DNA from: Lentilactobacillus farraginis DSM 18382 = JCM 14108
Lineage (GTDB): Bacteria; Bacillota; Bacilli; Lactobacillales; Lactobacillaceae
Assembly: GCF_000583655.1 (NCBI RefSeq)
Contig: NZ_BAKI01000016.1
Coordinates: 1 to 51,215, forward strand
Length of the DNA: 51,215 nt
Direction: 5' to 3'
Shown here: in pieces, positions 26,305-37,928 of the stretch
How positions within the stretch are numbered: the stretch's first letter is position 1
How the letters are laid out: each line of letters starts with the position of its first letter
Notes under the pieces: model-generated
The model's input: the letters and a program-made list of their open reading frames with translations, nothing else
The model's database searches: none
Told to the model about the DNA's origin: nothing
Program-made: the position numbers and the translations under genes

Positions 26305-27726
26305 CTACTCTGAAATCAATCCCTTAAATAAGCCATAGACAAAATCATTGGGATCAAACGGCTTTAAATCGGTTACCTTTTCACCCAGTCCAACATATTT
26401 GACGGGTAAATGAAGTTCCGAGCGGATTGCCAACACAATTCCGCCGCGGGCAGTCCCGTCAAGTTTGGTCAAAACGATCCCGGTAACGTTTGTGGCCTCT
26501 TTAAACATTTTGGCTTGAGTCATCGCGTTTTGCCCGGTAGTCGCATCAAGTACCAGCAGGACCTCATGCGGGGCTTCAGGAATTTCACGAGTCAAAATCT
26601 TCTTCATTTTGCTTAATTCGTTCATCAAATTGACTTTGTTTTGAAGCCGACCAGCAGTATCAACCATTAGGATGTCATAATTTTCATCCCGGGCTTTTCT
26701 GACCGCATCAAAAACAACTGATGACGGATCACTCTTGGGCTTGCTTTTAACAATTTCAACACCGTCACGCTCTGCCCATACGTTCAGCTGTTCAATTGCA
26801 CCGGCTCTAAATGTATCGGCAGCCGCCAAAACAACTTTCTTTCCCTGATCCTTATACATTTTGGCCATTTTTCCAATCGTCGTCGTTTTACCGACACCAT
26901 TGACCCCAACCATTAAAATGACCGTTGGACCGCTTTTGGCCATATTAATAGCTGCATTTTCACCATTGCCGGCCTGATCATACAAGTCAATCATTTTTTC
27001 GACAATTACGTTTTGAACATCTTTAGGCTTTTTGGCATTTTTCAGCTTGACTTCTTCACGAAGTTCGTCAGCGATTCGCATTGACATGTCAAAGCCAACA
27101 TCCGATTCAATCAGCATATCTTCCAAATCGTCAAAGAAGCCCTCATCAACGTGCCTGAAATTAGCCAATAAGGCATTTAACTTTTGACCAAATGATGATC
27201 TGGATTTAGCCAATCCTTTTTCATAAGAAGTTGTTGTGGCCGTTTCTTCGGTCGCCGAATCGTCTGGCACCGAAGCGGCCGACGATGACCCGGCTGCTTG
27301 TGAAGATGTCGGTGTCACAGTTGATTCCGGCTTTTCAAGTTTACCTTCAGTTTCGGTGTCAACTGCGACATTATCCTGAGAAGGCGCTGGCGTCCTGATT
27401 GATGCTGCTTTCTTCCTGGCAGTTGCCTCAGCTGAATCGGCCGCCTGCGAATCGGGCGCTTTGACATCATCCGGTGCAGCCTCAGCGGATGCCGACGCTG
27501 TTTCTTTAGCCTGTGGTTTCTCCGATGAAGCTTCGCCTACATCACTTGCCGGCACCTCACTGGCGGGCTCGGCCGTTAAATTTGCTTTTGATTGGGCAGC
27601 TGAAGCCGATGATTCAGCCGATTTCGAGTCGCTTTCAGGGGCTTGGGTTTCCGGTTCGGCCGGTTTTTCTTTTTCCTCATCCTGATTTTTCTTGGAACGT
27701 CGTCTAAAAATATCAAATAAGCCCAT
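26305..27726 (-). CDS. ftsY: SRP receptor FtsY
   Basis: A 473-residue SRP receptor GTPase at the membrane. The C-terminal NG domain (from about residue 170) has P-loop G-V-N-G-V-G-K-T-T-T-I-G-K-M-A, A-A-A-D-T-F-R-A-G-A, D-T-A-G-R and T-K-L-D-G-T-A-R-G-G. The first 150 residues are a low-complexity acidic segment rich in Ala, Ser, Glu and Pro, longer than in many Firmicutes but typical of membrane-anchoring A domains. It starts one base past the smc stop codon. Confidence 0.96.
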   Translation of the reverse strand: MGLFDIFRRRSKKNQDEEKEKPAEPETQAPESDSKSAESSASAAQSKANLTAEPASEVPASDVGEASSEKPQAKETASASAEAAPDDVKAPDSQAADSAEATARKKAASIRTPAPSQDNVAVDTETEGKLEKPESTVTPTSSQAAGSSSAASVPDDSATEETATTTSYEKGLAKSRSSFGQKLNALLANFRHVDEGFFDDLEDMLIESDVGFDMSMRIADELREEVKLKNAKKPKDVQNVIVEKMIDLYDQAGNGENAAINMAKSGPTVILMVGVNGVGKTTTIGKMAKMYKDQGKKVVLAAADTFRAGAIEQLNVWAERDGVEIVKSKPKSDPSSVVFDAVRKARDENYDILMVDTAGRLQNKVNLMNELSKMKKILTREIPEAPHEVLLVLDATTGQNAMTQAKMFKEATNVTGIVLTKLDGTARGGIVLAIRSELHLPVKYVGLGEKVTDLKPFDPNDFVYGLFKGLISE

Positions 27727-30700
27727 TTAACTCACCTCTGTTTTTAAATTATCCAAATTAACACTGACGACTTTTGAGACACCTGATTCCTGCATCGTAA
27801 TTCCATAAAGCGTATCTGCATAAACCATAGTTTCTTTCCGATGGGTAATAACAATAAACTGGGTTTCATTACCGAATTTTTTCAAATACCGGGCAAACCG
27901 ATCCGCGTTGTACGGGTCCAGAGCTGCTTCGGCCTCATCTAAAATACAGAATGGGACGGGCGAAACTTTAATGATCGCAAACAAAAGCGTAATGGCTGTC
28001 AACGCCTTTTCGCCACCGGAAAGCAGACTTAAACTCCTGTAATTCTTACCAGGCGGCTTTACCATAATTTCAATCCCGGTTGTCAGCAAATCATCCGGAT
28101 CTGTTAACACCAACTTGGCTTCACCACCGCCAAACATTTCAATAAATACCTTTGAAAAGGCCGCCGCGACCTTGTTAAAAGTTGTTTGGAACTTCTCGGT
28201 AATCGTATGATCCATCTTATTCATCGTTGAAGTCAAGTGATTCTTTGCATCCAACAAATCCTGACGCTGTTTCAGCAAAAAATGATACCGATCCGAAACG
28301 TCTTGGAACTCTTGAATTGCCGAAATGTTAACCGGTCCGATCTCTTCAATTCCCATTTTTAATATTTTAATTTGGCTGGTAAGTTCATTAAGATCCCAGT
28401 GCCAATCCGACCGCTCCAAATCGGCCTTGGTAACATTAAAAATATTCTTTAACCGTTCCAGTGAGGCAGTCAGGTTTTCAGTCAACTCCTGGTACTGCTT
28501 TTTAACGGCTTTCTGTTCGAAAACAGCAGTCGTTAGGTTCGACTGTCGGTTCTGCAGTTCGGCTTGAAGCTGATCATACCGGCTGTCGGCTTGGCTGACA
28601 GTTTCTTTTTTTGTATTTAGTGAGGCAGTGATGGTCTTTTGTTCAGCAATGTCTCGCTCAATTGCCTTGCCAATCTCTACCGGATCAATCTGTTCCGCTA
28701 AATCAGCTTTCAAAGTTGAAAGCTGATTTTTCAGAGATTGACGTTGTGCCTTTAACTGTGTCAGTTGACTGGTAAGCCGTTTTTGATCGTCCTGGTAATG
28801 TTGGAGCTGCTCCTTTGAAATGACGATCTGATCATGAAGCGACTGTTCTTTTCGTGAAAAAAGCTCGGCATTCTTTTTAACGTTGCCAAGTTGTGCCTGG
28901 TTGGCCTCTATCTTAGTGCTGGTATCTTTAATCTGCTGATCCAAACGAGCCTTTTGGGCAACCAAGTCCTGTTCATTTTGACTCTGATTTTGCTTTTGAG
29001 CATTAACCAGGGACAACTTCAACGTTTCCAAATGTCGCTTCTTGGCAGCCTGTGCTTGGCGCAGGGCCGTTAATGTTTTTGTCTGGTTATCCAGCTGTTG
29101 TTGTAAGCGAAATGTCGTCTGGCGGCTTTGATTATAACCAGTTCGAATCTTTTCAAGTGCTTCCTTGGCCGTTTTCAACTGGTGTTCTTTTTGCGATAAT
29201 CTGCCAGCCATTTCATCCGTTGCCCGATTTAATTTTTCCAATTCACTTTTTTGCACCAAGACACCCTGATTGGCTGATTTATTGGCACCACCGGTCAATG
29301 AACCGCCGGCATTAACAACCTGACCGTCCAGTGAAACAACTCTGGTTCGATGATGAATCCGCTGGGAAATTTGAATGGCGTTATCCAACGTATCTGCGAT
29401 GACCGTTGTCCCCAATAAGAATTGTTTGATTTCACGAAATTCCGTTGGCATCGTTATAAGTTCCGATGCAATGCCAATATAGCCGGGCACCTGTTTGGCA
29501 GCTGTGACCAAAGCGGTATTCAATCGACGGGCTTTAATGGTTGAAACCGGCAATAACGTGACTCGACCATACCGGTTTGAGGTCATAAATTTAATTGCCG
29601 CCGAAGCACTTTGATTGTCCGTTACAATAACGTGCTGTGCCTGAGATCCAAGGGCTGTTTCAATCGCTTTGACAAACCGATCATTTACTTTTAGGTAATC
29701 AGCAACCGGCCCATAAATACCGGAAAGCGCGTCCCGATGCCTTAATAAGTTGGCCGTGCCGCGGTAAAAAGCTCGGTAGGAATCATGAAGCGACTTCAAT
29801 GAATCGGCTTTCGCCCGCGCCTGCTCGGCAACCTTTAAGGCCCCCAGCCAACTGCTTTGCGTTTGATCAACTAATTGACTTTGATTCTTTAATTGCACCT
29901 GTAATTGCGTTAAATTCTGTTGTTCGGCCTTTAGCGCCGTTTGTGATTTGCTCACCTTTTCGGCCTGGGTCTTAAGTTGCGGCTCATAAGATGCCAGTTC
30001 CTCATTAACCTGCTCAATTCTGGCTTTTTGAGCATTTACTTGTTCTTCAAAACGTTGGCTGTCTTTTTGATTTAAAGAGATTTGATTCTTAAGATCACTT
30101 TGTTGCTGTAAAAGATCAAAATACGCTGCGTGGAGTTGTTTGATCTTTTCCTCAATAATTGGCACCTGGTTCTGGTCAGCCTGCTGCCGGATCAGTCGCA
30201 GTTGATCCCGATTTTGAGCCAATCCGGCTTTGGTTTGATCAACCGAATGCTTCGCCCTGGTCAGCTTTTCTTCAAGCTCGCTAAGCTGACTGGCCGTTTT
30301 CTCAAGCTGCCCGGTTAACCGCTGTAAATCCGCGTTCTTAAAGCTATTTTCCTGTGATGATAACTGTTGCTTGCTTTTTAGCGACTCGATATGCGTTGTA
30401 ATTGACATTAGTTTTGAATTTAAAGTATCAACCGTCTGACGATCCTGACCCAACCGATCTTTCAACGTATTTCGCTGCTGCTTTGTTTTTTGAATTTGGA
30501 CCGTCAGTTTTTTAACCATCGCTTCAGCATCTTTTAACTGGTCTGCCAGCTTTTGTTTCTCTTGAAACCGCTGCTTAATAGACATAATCAGCTGTCTTTT
30601 TTCCAACTCATCAAGCCGTTTTTTTTGATCCAAATAATCTGTTGCTTGGCTGCTTTGCTCCTCGAGGGGGGTAATCTGACTTCTAATTCATGAATAATGT

Positions 30701-31277
30701 CGTTAACCCGGTCCAAATTATCACTTGTCTGCAAAATTTCCGATTGCGCGGTTGATTTTTGCCGCTTATATTTATAAACTCCGGCGACATTTTCAAAAAT
30801 CGAGCGACGATCAATTGGTTTGCTGTTAAAGATTTCTTCAACATTTCCTTGCGAAATAATTGATAAGCTTCCCTGACCGATTCCCGTATCCATGAAAAGA
30901 TCGGCAATATCTTTTAAACGACACTGCTTCTCATTGATAAAATAGGAACTATCACCATTTCGAAAAAGCTTTCGCGACACCTTGATTTCCGAGTATGGTG
31001 AATCAAGGTAATGATCAGAATTATCCAACAGCAAAGTAACGGCCGCCATATTAAGCGACCGTCTATCAGCTGATCCTGAAAAAATAACATCGGGCATTCT
31101 CGACCCACGCAAGTTTTTGGCAGACTGTTCTCCCAGAACCCAACGAATTGCTTCGGCAATATTACTTTTTCCGCTGCCATTTGGGCCGACAATACCGGTC
31201 ATGCCATTTGGAAAAGTGATCGTTGTTTTTTCGGCGAAAGATTTAAAGCCAATGATTTCAATGGATTTAAGTTGCAC
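27727..31277 (-). CDS. smc: Chromosome partition protein SMC (frame broken near 30666-30671)
   Basis: A roughly 1183-residue SMC ATPase for chromosome condensation. The N-terminal head has F-K-S-F-A and the P-loop G-P-N-G-S-G-K-S-N. Two long coiled coils flank the hinge (about residues 520-640, IYGPVADYLKV... GGSLTGG). The C-terminal head has signature L-L-S-G-G-E-K-A-L-T-A and Walker B F-C-I-L-D-E-A-E-A-A-L-D. The literal frame from 31277 stops at 30588; six C (minus strand) appear where seven give L-P-P-L-E-E-Q-S-S-Q-A. It follows rnc and precedes ftsY. Confidence 0.94.
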
Positions 31278-31291
31278 GATGTTTCTCCAAT

Positions 31292-32002
31292 CTAAACTAA
31301 ATTATCTTCCCGTTTGCTAAAATGCTTTAAGGCTTCCTGAGCAGCCCGTTGCTCGGCGTCCTTTTTAGAGTGACCAACACCAACTCCCAAAACCTTATCG
31401 TCAATAGAAACGTTGACTTTAAAAAGTCGATCATTGTCAGGGCCGTATTCATCAACCAACTCGTAGTCAATATCAACCGGTCCGTCTTCTTGAGCCAATT
31501 CTTGTAACTCAGTCTTATGATCAAAGAATTTGGCAAACATCCCCTCGTCCAGTTTCGGAAAGATGACCTGCTGCACAAACCCCTCAACCACTTTTTTACC
31601 CTGGTCCAAATACAGTGCCCCGACAAATGATTCAAAGATATCACACAGTAACGAGTCACGGTCCCGAGCGCCGGCTTTTTCTTCACCCTTTCCCAGCCGA
31701 ATGTACTTATTAAAATGGCATTCCCTAGCAAACGTACTAAAACTTTGTTCATTAACCATTGCTGCCCGCAGTCTGGTCAAACGGCCCTGGGGTAACTTGG
31801 GATAACGTTTAAAAATATACTCTGAAACAATCAACTGAAGAACGGCGTCTCCGAGAAACTCCAGCCGTTCGTAAAATTTTAAATGTTGATCACGATGTTC
31901 ATTGACGTACGAGGCCTGTGTAAAAGCCTCATCAAGTAAATCCTGATTATCAACATGAATATTAAAGTCATGCTTTAACATTTCATTTAATCCTGGTATC
32001 AA
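31292..32002 (-). CDS. rnc: Ribonuclease III
   Basis: A 236-residue double-strand-specific endoribonuclease for rRNA processing. The catalytic signature E-R-L-E-F-L-G-D-A-V-L is near residue 45, with a second acidic site at D-I-F-E-S-F-V-G-A-L-Y. The C-terminal dsRNA-binding domain runs from about 158 and ends with S-K-K-D-A-E-Q-R-A-A-Q-E-A-L. It lies between acpP and smc. Confidence 0.97.
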   Translation of the reverse strand: MIPGLNEMLKHDFNIHVDNQDLLDEAFTQASYVNEHRDQHLKFYERLEFLGDAVLQLIVSEYIFKRYPKLPQGRLTRLRAAMVNEQSFSTFARECHFNKYIRLGKGEEKAGARDRDSLLCDIFESFVGALYLDQGKKVVEGFVQQVIFPKLDEGMFAKFFDHKTELQELAQEDGPVDIDYELVDEYGPDNDRLFKVNVSIDDKVLGVGVGHSKKDAEQRAAQEALKHFSKREDNLV

Positions 32003-32062
32003 ACAATTGCCTCCAATTTAATTTTCACGGTACTCGGCTCATCACTTTATTTATCACACAGC

Positions 32063-32305
32063 CTAGTTTTGATGACTCATTACATAATCGACAGCTTCAT
32101 CGATTGTATTTAATTTTTCCGCGTCTTCGTCGGAAATTTCAGCATTAAATGTATCTTCGAGATCAAGGACAAATTCAACAAAATCAATTGAATCAGCATC
32201 CAAGTCCTTGCGGAAATTCAAACTGCCGGTAATTTTTTCCCGGTCAATATTGAATTGATCGGCTACCAGATCGGCAATTTTGTTAAATACTTCTTTTTTA
32301 TCCAT
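32063..32305 (-). CDS. acpP: Acyl carrier protein
   Basis: An 80-residue acyl carrier protein. The phosphopantetheine attachment site is D-L-D-A-D-S-I-D-F-V-E, with Ser in D-S-I rather than the usual D-S-L. It follows plsX; this plsX-acpP-rnc order is common in lactobacilli. Confidence 0.95.
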   Translation of the reverse strand: MDKKEVFNKIADLVADQFNIDREKITGSLNFRKDLDADSIDFVEFVLDLEDTFNAEISDEDAEKLNTIDEAVDYVMSHQN

Positions 32306-32370
32306 ATATTTTACACCTGTCTCGCTTTATTAATTCAAACTTTATTAAATTCAAATCCCATTATAGCAAA

Positions 32371-33413
32371 CTATTTACTGTTTTTGATAGTCTCTTTGAT
32401 TTCCTGGAGCTGATCAGCATGACTTGTCAAATAGTCATTTAATTCAGGAATCATTTTCGAATCAATCATTTGTTTAATTTGGCCAATGGTATTTTTAACC
32501 GTTGGCGCTTTGGTGCTGCCGTGGGTTTTAACAACCGGTGCTTTAACACCCATTAAAACAGCACCGCCGTACTGGGAATAGTCCATTGCCTTGGCAATTT
32601 CACCAAAAGTCCCCTTTAGCATGGCAGCACCAAGTTTGGCAGAGACACCACCCGACATAATCCGACCCTTTATCAAATGAAGCATGGATAAGGCCGTACC
32701 TTCAATACTTTTGAGAACTGCGTTACCCGTAAATCCGTCGGTAACGACAACGTCGGCTGCACCGTTCAACAATTCCCGTGATTCAACGTTGCCAATAAAG
32801 CGAATATCCTGATCGTCCTCAAGCAGATCATGAACTTTTCGATGGTCCATATTTCCTTTATCGGCTTCGGTACCGTTGTTCAGCAGACCAATTCCTGGAT
32901 TGTCAACCTTCATGACGTTGGCCGCATAATATTTACCCATTAAAGCATATTGATACATATTTAACACTTTGGTATCAGCGTTGGCACCAACATCAAGCAT
33001 TACAAAATTTTTCTGCTTTTTATCGGCGACTACCGGCAGGGTTGTTGCAAGTCCCGGTCGGTCAATCCCTTTAATCCGGCCGATAATGAATAATCCGGCC
33101 GCTAATATGGCACCCGTGTTACCAGCTGAAAAGAAAGCATCTGCCTGCCCTTCTTTAACGGCAGTCGCAGCCAGTACCATGCTGGACTGCTTTTTGGTCC
33201 TGATGGCCTTAACGGCTCATCGCCCATCTCAATCACCTCATCGGCCTGCTTAATTTCAATTCGGGTATCATCTTTTAAGTATTTTTGAATCTGATCGGTT
33301 AATCCAAATAATAAAAACTCAATCTCCGGGTAAGCATCCCTGGCAAGTGCAACACCTTCAACAATTTCTTTAGGGGCGTAATCGCCACCCATTGCGTCAA
33401 CAGCAATTTTCAT
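32371..33413 (-). CDS. plsX: Phosphate acyltransferase PlsX (frame broken near 33213)
   Basis: A 347-residue enzyme converting acyl-ACP to acyl-phosphate, the substrate of PlsY. It opens [14 protein letters not shown]. The second frame has [14 protein letters not shown] and L-D-V-G-A-N-A-D. The literal first frame leaves the family after G-D-E-P and stops at 33102; adding one G (CCGTTAAG to CCGGTTAAG) gives [15 protein letters not shown]. It starts shortly after recG. Confidence 0.94.
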
Positions 33414-33424
33414 CTTGAATCTCC

Positions 33425-35491
33425 TTAATCGTAATTAATAGTTTGACTAAATTGTAAATACTTTGCTAATTGTACATTTTCCGGTTTGGTTTTCCAATGT
33501 TTTTCAGCAGTAATCCTTTGTGCTTCCTGATTGGCAACCGTTAGAATATTTAAATCACCAACCGGGTCGGCAACTTTGAAATCAGGCATCCCCGATTGCT
33601 TTTGACCGGTAATATCCCCCTGACCACGAAGTTCCAAATCCTTTTGGGAAAGAAAAAAACCGTTTGTACTGCTGGCAACTGCCTTCATCCGTTCCTTGCC
33701 GATTTCATTAGTTGGATCGGCAATCAGAATACAGTACGCCTGCGTGGCACCCCGGCCAACCCGGCCTCTTAACTGATGCAGCTGAGCAAGCCCAAAATGA
33801 TCCGCGTCAAAAATCAACATGGTGTTGGCATTGGCCACGTCGACTCCTACTTCAATAACCGTTGTCGCAACCAAAACCTGAAATTGATTATTTTTAAACT
33901 GAAGCATTGTGGCGTCTTTTTCCTGATTGGACATCTGGCCATGCAGCAGGCCAACCTGATATTGGGGTTCAAAGATAGCTTTAAACCGTTCAAAAATCGC
34001 AACGGCATTCTTCATATCAACCGCTTCTGATTCCTCAATCAACGGTGTTACCACGTATACTTGATTACCACTGTCCAATTGTTTTTTGACGAACCGAACG
34101 GCGGCATTGGTTTTACTGGCGGTTATCCAAGTTGTTTTAATGGGTTTTCGACCGGAAGGCAGCTGGTTAATAACCGAAACGTCCATGTCACCATACATTG
34201 TAATCGCCAGTGTCCGGGGAATCGGCGTTGCTGTCATGGCCAGCATATTGGTGCTGGTCCCTTTTTGACGCAACGCTTGCCGTTGATTAACCCCGAATCG
34301 ATGCTGTTCATCAATTACCGCCAATCCCAGATCGGCATACTGGACATCGGCTTGAAATAAAGCGTGGGTACCGACTACCAAATCAACTTCACCGGTCTGA
34401 ATACTTGGCAGCATGGCCTTTCTGGCAGCAGCCGACGTATCCCCTGTTAACAGGGCGATATTAACGGGTAGACCGGCAAACATTTTGGCAAAATTATTGG
34501 CATGCTGCTCCGCCAAGATTTCAGTTGGCGCCATAATTGCCGCCTGCTTATTAGCACTGATCGTCGCTAAAATAGCGGTCGCGGCCACCACCGTTTTACC
34601 ACTGCCGACGTCTCCCTGAAGTAGTCGGTTCATTTGAATGGGTCGGGATAGATCAGCGAGAATCTCTTGAATCACCTTTTGCTGCGCCGCTGTTAGTTTG
34701 AACGGTAAATTTTCTTGGAATTTTGTTACTACAGATTCCTGATAGTTAATTTCAGCTTGGGGATCCTGCTTGCGATGCGCGGCTTTTAAGATTTGAACCT
34801 TCATCGCAAATAAAAAGAATTCCATAAACTTGGCAGTTCGAAAAGCGCGCTGAGCCGCCTTGGGAGATTCTGGGAAGTGAATATTTCTAATTGTGTCCGA
34901 AAAAGATTCCAGTCGATATTTAGCCCGCAGTGAAGCGGGAATAATATCGACTATTTGATCATGATAAGTTTCGTAAGCCAGTTTGACCAATGATTTGATG
35001 GTTGCCTGTTTGACCTCTTTATTAGCTGGATAAATTGAATCAAACGCATTTGAAGTCTGCGCATTTAAAATCTTCATTCCCTGAATCTGGTTTCGCGCTC
35101 GGTTATAGGTTCCAAAGACAATCAACTCACTATTAGGCTGAATTTCCCGCTTCAACCATGGCTGATTAAAAAAGGAAACCGTATAAATTTGATCATTTAT
35201 TCTCAGCCTAAAAACCAGCCGACTTCTTTTTCTACCAAAATACGTCAACATCGGTGGGGCAATCACCAAGCCTTTCACCGTTACTTTTTGACCATCAACG
35301 GCACTTGAAGGATCTTTAATTGAAAGGTCGTCATATCGGCGGGGAAAATAGGTTAACAAGTCGTTGATGGTATTAATCCCCAATTTATTAAGGGCAACCT
35401 GTCGTTTTGTGCCCACACCTTTAAGTACCGCTACTGAATCATTTAAACCAGCCAAGTCAACCGTTCCCTTCCCTTCAAAAATCACGACCAT
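33425..35491 (-). CDS. recG: ATP-dependent DNA helicase RecG
   Basis: A 688-residue fork-reversal helicase. The N-terminal wedge/OB domain spans about 60-250. Helicase motifs follow: Q-G-D-V-G-S-G-K-T (I), D-E-Q-H-R-F-G (II), T-A-T-P-I-P-R-T (III), and Q-L-R-G-R-V-G-R-G (VI). The frame starts at ATG 35491 after GGAG; a TTG at 35455 would give the shorter, more typical N-terminus MAGLNDSVAVLKGVG and cannot be excluded. Confidence 0.96.
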   Translation of the reverse strand: MVVIFEGKGTVDLAGLNDSVAVLKGVGTKRQVALNKLGINTINDLLTYFPRRYDDLSIKDPSSAVDGQKVTVKGLVIAPPMLTYFGRKRSRLVFRLRINDQIYTVSFFNQPWLKREIQPNSELIVFGTYNRARNQIQGMKILNAQTSNAFDSIYPANKEVKQATIKSLVKLAYETYHDQIVDIIPASLRAKYRLESFSDTIRNIHFPESPKAAQRAFRTAKFMEFFLFAMKVQILKAAHRKQDPQAEINYQESVVTKFQENLPFKLTAAQQKVIQEILADLSRPIQMNRLLQGDVGSGKTVVAATAILATISANKQAAIMAPTEILAEQHANNFAKMFAGLPVNIALLTGDTSAAARKAMLPSIQTGEVDLVVGTHALFQADVQYADLGLAVIDEQHRFGVNQRQALRQKGTSTNMLAMTATPIPRTLAITMYGDMDVSVINQLPSGRKPIKTTWITASKTNAAVRFVKKQLDSGNQVYVVTPLIEESEAVDMKNAVAIFERFKAIFEPQYQVGLLHGQMSNQEKDATMLQFKNNQFQVLVATTVIEVGVDVANANTMLIFDADHFGLAQLHQLRGRVGRGATQAYCILIADPTNEIGKERMKAVASSTNGFFLSQKDLELRGQGDITGQKQSGMPDFKVADPVGDLNILTVANQEAQRITAEKHWKTKPENVQLAKYLQFSQTINYD

Positions 35492-35509
35492 CGTTCTCCG
35501 TTAATCCAA

Positions 35510-35571
35510 AAGCACCGGTTAAAAGTGCTTGTATGACGGCAGAAAGAGGTTGGGAACCAGTCCCAGCCTCT
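35510..35571 (-). terminator. Two hairpins between fakA and recG (partial terminator)
   Basis: Read on the minus strand, AGAGGCTGGGA pairs with TCCCAACCTCT (35545-35571) and is followed by TTTCTGCC, a poor T-run. A second hairpin, AAGCAC / GTGCTT (35510-35530), is next. They probably reduce rather than abolish readthrough into recG. Confidence 0.45.
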
Positions 35572-35584
35572 CTTCGTACTTATA

Positions 35585-37302
35585 CTATTCTACGGAAATC
35601 AAAAACGGATAAACCGGTTGATCGCCTTCATGAACTTCAACTTCAAGTTCATCATCCAGTTTAAGGATGCCGGCTTGAACCTGATCGGCCAGCTTTTCAT
35701 TGGCGCCATCACCCCAAATGATTGTGATTGCCTCACTGTCCTCATCCAGCATCTTACCAACCATTGAAATAGCTGCTGGAACAGCTTTGTCTTCAACCAC
35801 AACAATTTTACCATCGGCGATCCCCATATACTGGCCCTTTTTAATTTCAAAGCCATCAATATTTGTATCCCGAATAGCGTGAGTCACCTGGCCGGATTTA
35901 ACCGTTGAGAGATTGTCTTCCATTGCTTGATGATTCTCATCAAGCGAATTATCCGGATTGAAGCCCAACATCGCTGTAATTCCCTGTGAGATCGTCTTTG
36001 AATGCACAATCTCAGTTGGTATTTCAGCCACTTGAGCAGCCTGTTCAGCTGCCAAAAAATATTTTTATTATTAGGTAAAACAAGTGCGCGCTTGGCACCG
36101 GTTTTTTGAATTGCATTGACAATGTCGGCGGTACTTGGATTCATTGTTTGACCACCACTAACAATGTAATTAACACCTAAGCTCTTAAATAATTTATTTA
36201 AACCATTCCCAGAGGAAATCGCAATAACTGCCGTATCGGAAACCGGCTGGTCTGCCTTGGCTTCCAGACTTTCCGCTTTTTGAATTGGTGAAGCAGTCTG
36301 TTTATCAGCATCGTCATTTTCAATAATGGTTTCCTGCTGAAGCCGCATATTGTCAACTTTAACCGTTGCCAAATCACCAAATTCCTGGCCCCAGGCCAAC
36401 ACTTTTCCGGGATGTTCCGTGTGAACGTGAACCTTCACAATTTCATCGTCGTTAACAACCAATAATGAATCACCCAACTTAGCCAGGTAATCATAAAAGG
36501 TCTGATAGTCAAACTGACGGTCTACTTCCTTGCCCTTTCCAAGCCGCACCATAATCTGCGTGCAATAACCGTAAACAATATCATCAGGGTCCAGCTTACT
36601 TTGGACACTTTGATGGTGCGCTGCGTCGATCATTTCGGTCATTTCGGCATCAGTCGGTTGATACTCACCACTTTCATCGTCAACGCGACCATTTAAAACA
36701 TCGTCAAAGGCTTCCAAAACAAACATTAATCCCTGACCACCGGAATCAACAACCCCAACCTGCTTCAAAACCGGCAATAAATCCGGCGTTTTTTTCAAAG
36801 CCGTTTTTGAATTTTCATAAACCGCATCCATAACCGCCACAACATCATTGGTCATCGCTGCCGTCTTTTTACCGGCTTGAGCAGCCATGCGGATAACGGT
36901 TAGAATTGTGCCTTCCGTCGGCTTCATAACTGATTTATAAGCCGTTTCGGTGCCCGAAACAAAAGCATCCGCCAAATCCTGAGCACTCAGCGTCGTCTTA
37001 TTTTCAGTTGATTTTGAAAAGCCACGAAAGATTTGGGACAGAATCACACCCGAATTCCCCCGGGCACCCATCAGCAGCCCCTTGGCAAGTGAGGCGCAAA
37101 GATCCCCAACCTTGTTACTGACGTCCTTATTAACGTACTTGTAACCACTGGCCAACGATAAACTCATATTCGTCCCGGTATCTCCATCAGGAACGGGAAA
37201 AACGTTTAAAGAGTTTATAAAATCAGTATTTTTATTTAATTTGTTAGATGCAGCCTGAACCATCGCCGTAAATTCGGTATTGGTAATTTCCGTTACTTTC
37301 AA
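35585..37302 (-). CDS. fakA: Fatty acid kinase subunit FakA (YloV; frame broken near 36054-36059)
   Basis: A roughly 572-residue DhaL/DegV-associated kinase that phosphorylates fatty acids bound to FakB. The N-terminal kinase domain has N-V-F-P-V-P-D-G-D-T-G-T-N-M-S, with the Asp triplet that binds ATP-magnesium. A middle domain and a C-terminal domain (SISQ-like KTISQGITAMLGFNP) follow. The frame shifts after L-P-N-N-K-N-I-F; the run shows six T where seven give I-F-L-A-A-E-Q-A-A-Q. Acyl-phosphate produced here enters the PlsX/PlsY pathway. It follows yloU. Confidence 0.93.
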
Positions 37303-37335
37303 CTAGTTTATCCTCCTTGGTCAATTTTCGTAATG

Positions 37336-37701
37336 TTAGTCTTCGGTTGCTACCTGAACACCTTGAACAATTACATTGACCGAATTAGCGGTTACGCCAA
37401 GCATGCTTTGTAAATCATATTTAACCTTTGCCTGAACGGCTTTGGCAACCTCAGAAATTTTATTGCCGTAAGCAACAATGATATAGACATTGATAACAAT
37501 TTCATTGTCGTGCTGTTTAACTTCAACACCCTTAAAATAGTTTTCCCTATTCAAAATATCATTCATATTGTCACGAATTTGGTTGCGGCTTGCCATACCA
37601 ACAACACCGTAATTATCGGTGGCAGCACCGCCAACCACGTTTGCAATAACGTCGTTGTCAATATCTACCGTGCCAAATTTTGTCTTTATTTTGACGGCCA
37701 T
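37336..37701 (-). CDS. yloU: Asp23/Gls24 family protein YloU
   Basis: A 121-residue DUF322/Asp23 protein: T-K-F-G-T-V-D-I-D-N-D-V-I-A-N-V-V-G-G-A-A, Y-G-V-V-G-M-A. It always neighbours fakA in lactobacilli. Relatives are implicated in envelope stress response; the precise function is not known. GGAGG lies 8 nt upstream of the ATG. Confidence 0.93.
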   Translation of the reverse strand: MAVKIKTKFGTVDIDNDVIANVVGGAATDNYGVVGMASRNQIRDNMNDILNRENYFKGVEVKQHDNEIVINVYIIVAYGNKISEVAKAVQAKVKYDLQSMLGVTANSVNVIVQGVQVATED

Positions 37702-37835
37702 GTATAAACAGCCTCCTTCAATTAATCTGTCAACATATTAACGATAATTAATATTACCACAATCCCGTACAAAACCAAAGTAAGCACATTCAAATTAAAA
37801 AGCAGTGTCAAGTATAATTACTTGAAAGAAAAGTA

Positions 37836-37864
37836 TTGCAATATCAAGGCAACTATGATAAATT
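37836..37864 (+). promoter_or_regulatory. Candidate rpmB promoter
   Basis: TTGCAA (37836-37841), a 17-bp spacer and TAAATT (37859-37864). CAAGT-ATAATT-ACTTG, a 16-bp palindrome, lies just upstream at 37809-37824 between the divergent rpmB and yloU genes. Confidence 0.4.
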
Positions 37865-37928
37865 ATTCAAGTGTAATGATTCAGAAATTCAACACTGGAA
37901 TACTTAAAGAAGGGAGATTTGTTACCCC

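Noticed and set aside
27461..27707. Ser/Ala-rich plus-strand frames inside ftsY
   Set aside because: They are the complement of the low-complexity acidic N-terminal segment of FtsY.
30666..30671. Programmed frameshifting at the C-run in smc
   Set aside because: No slippery heptamer with downstream pseudoknot is evident, and eight other unrelated genes show the same one-base loss.
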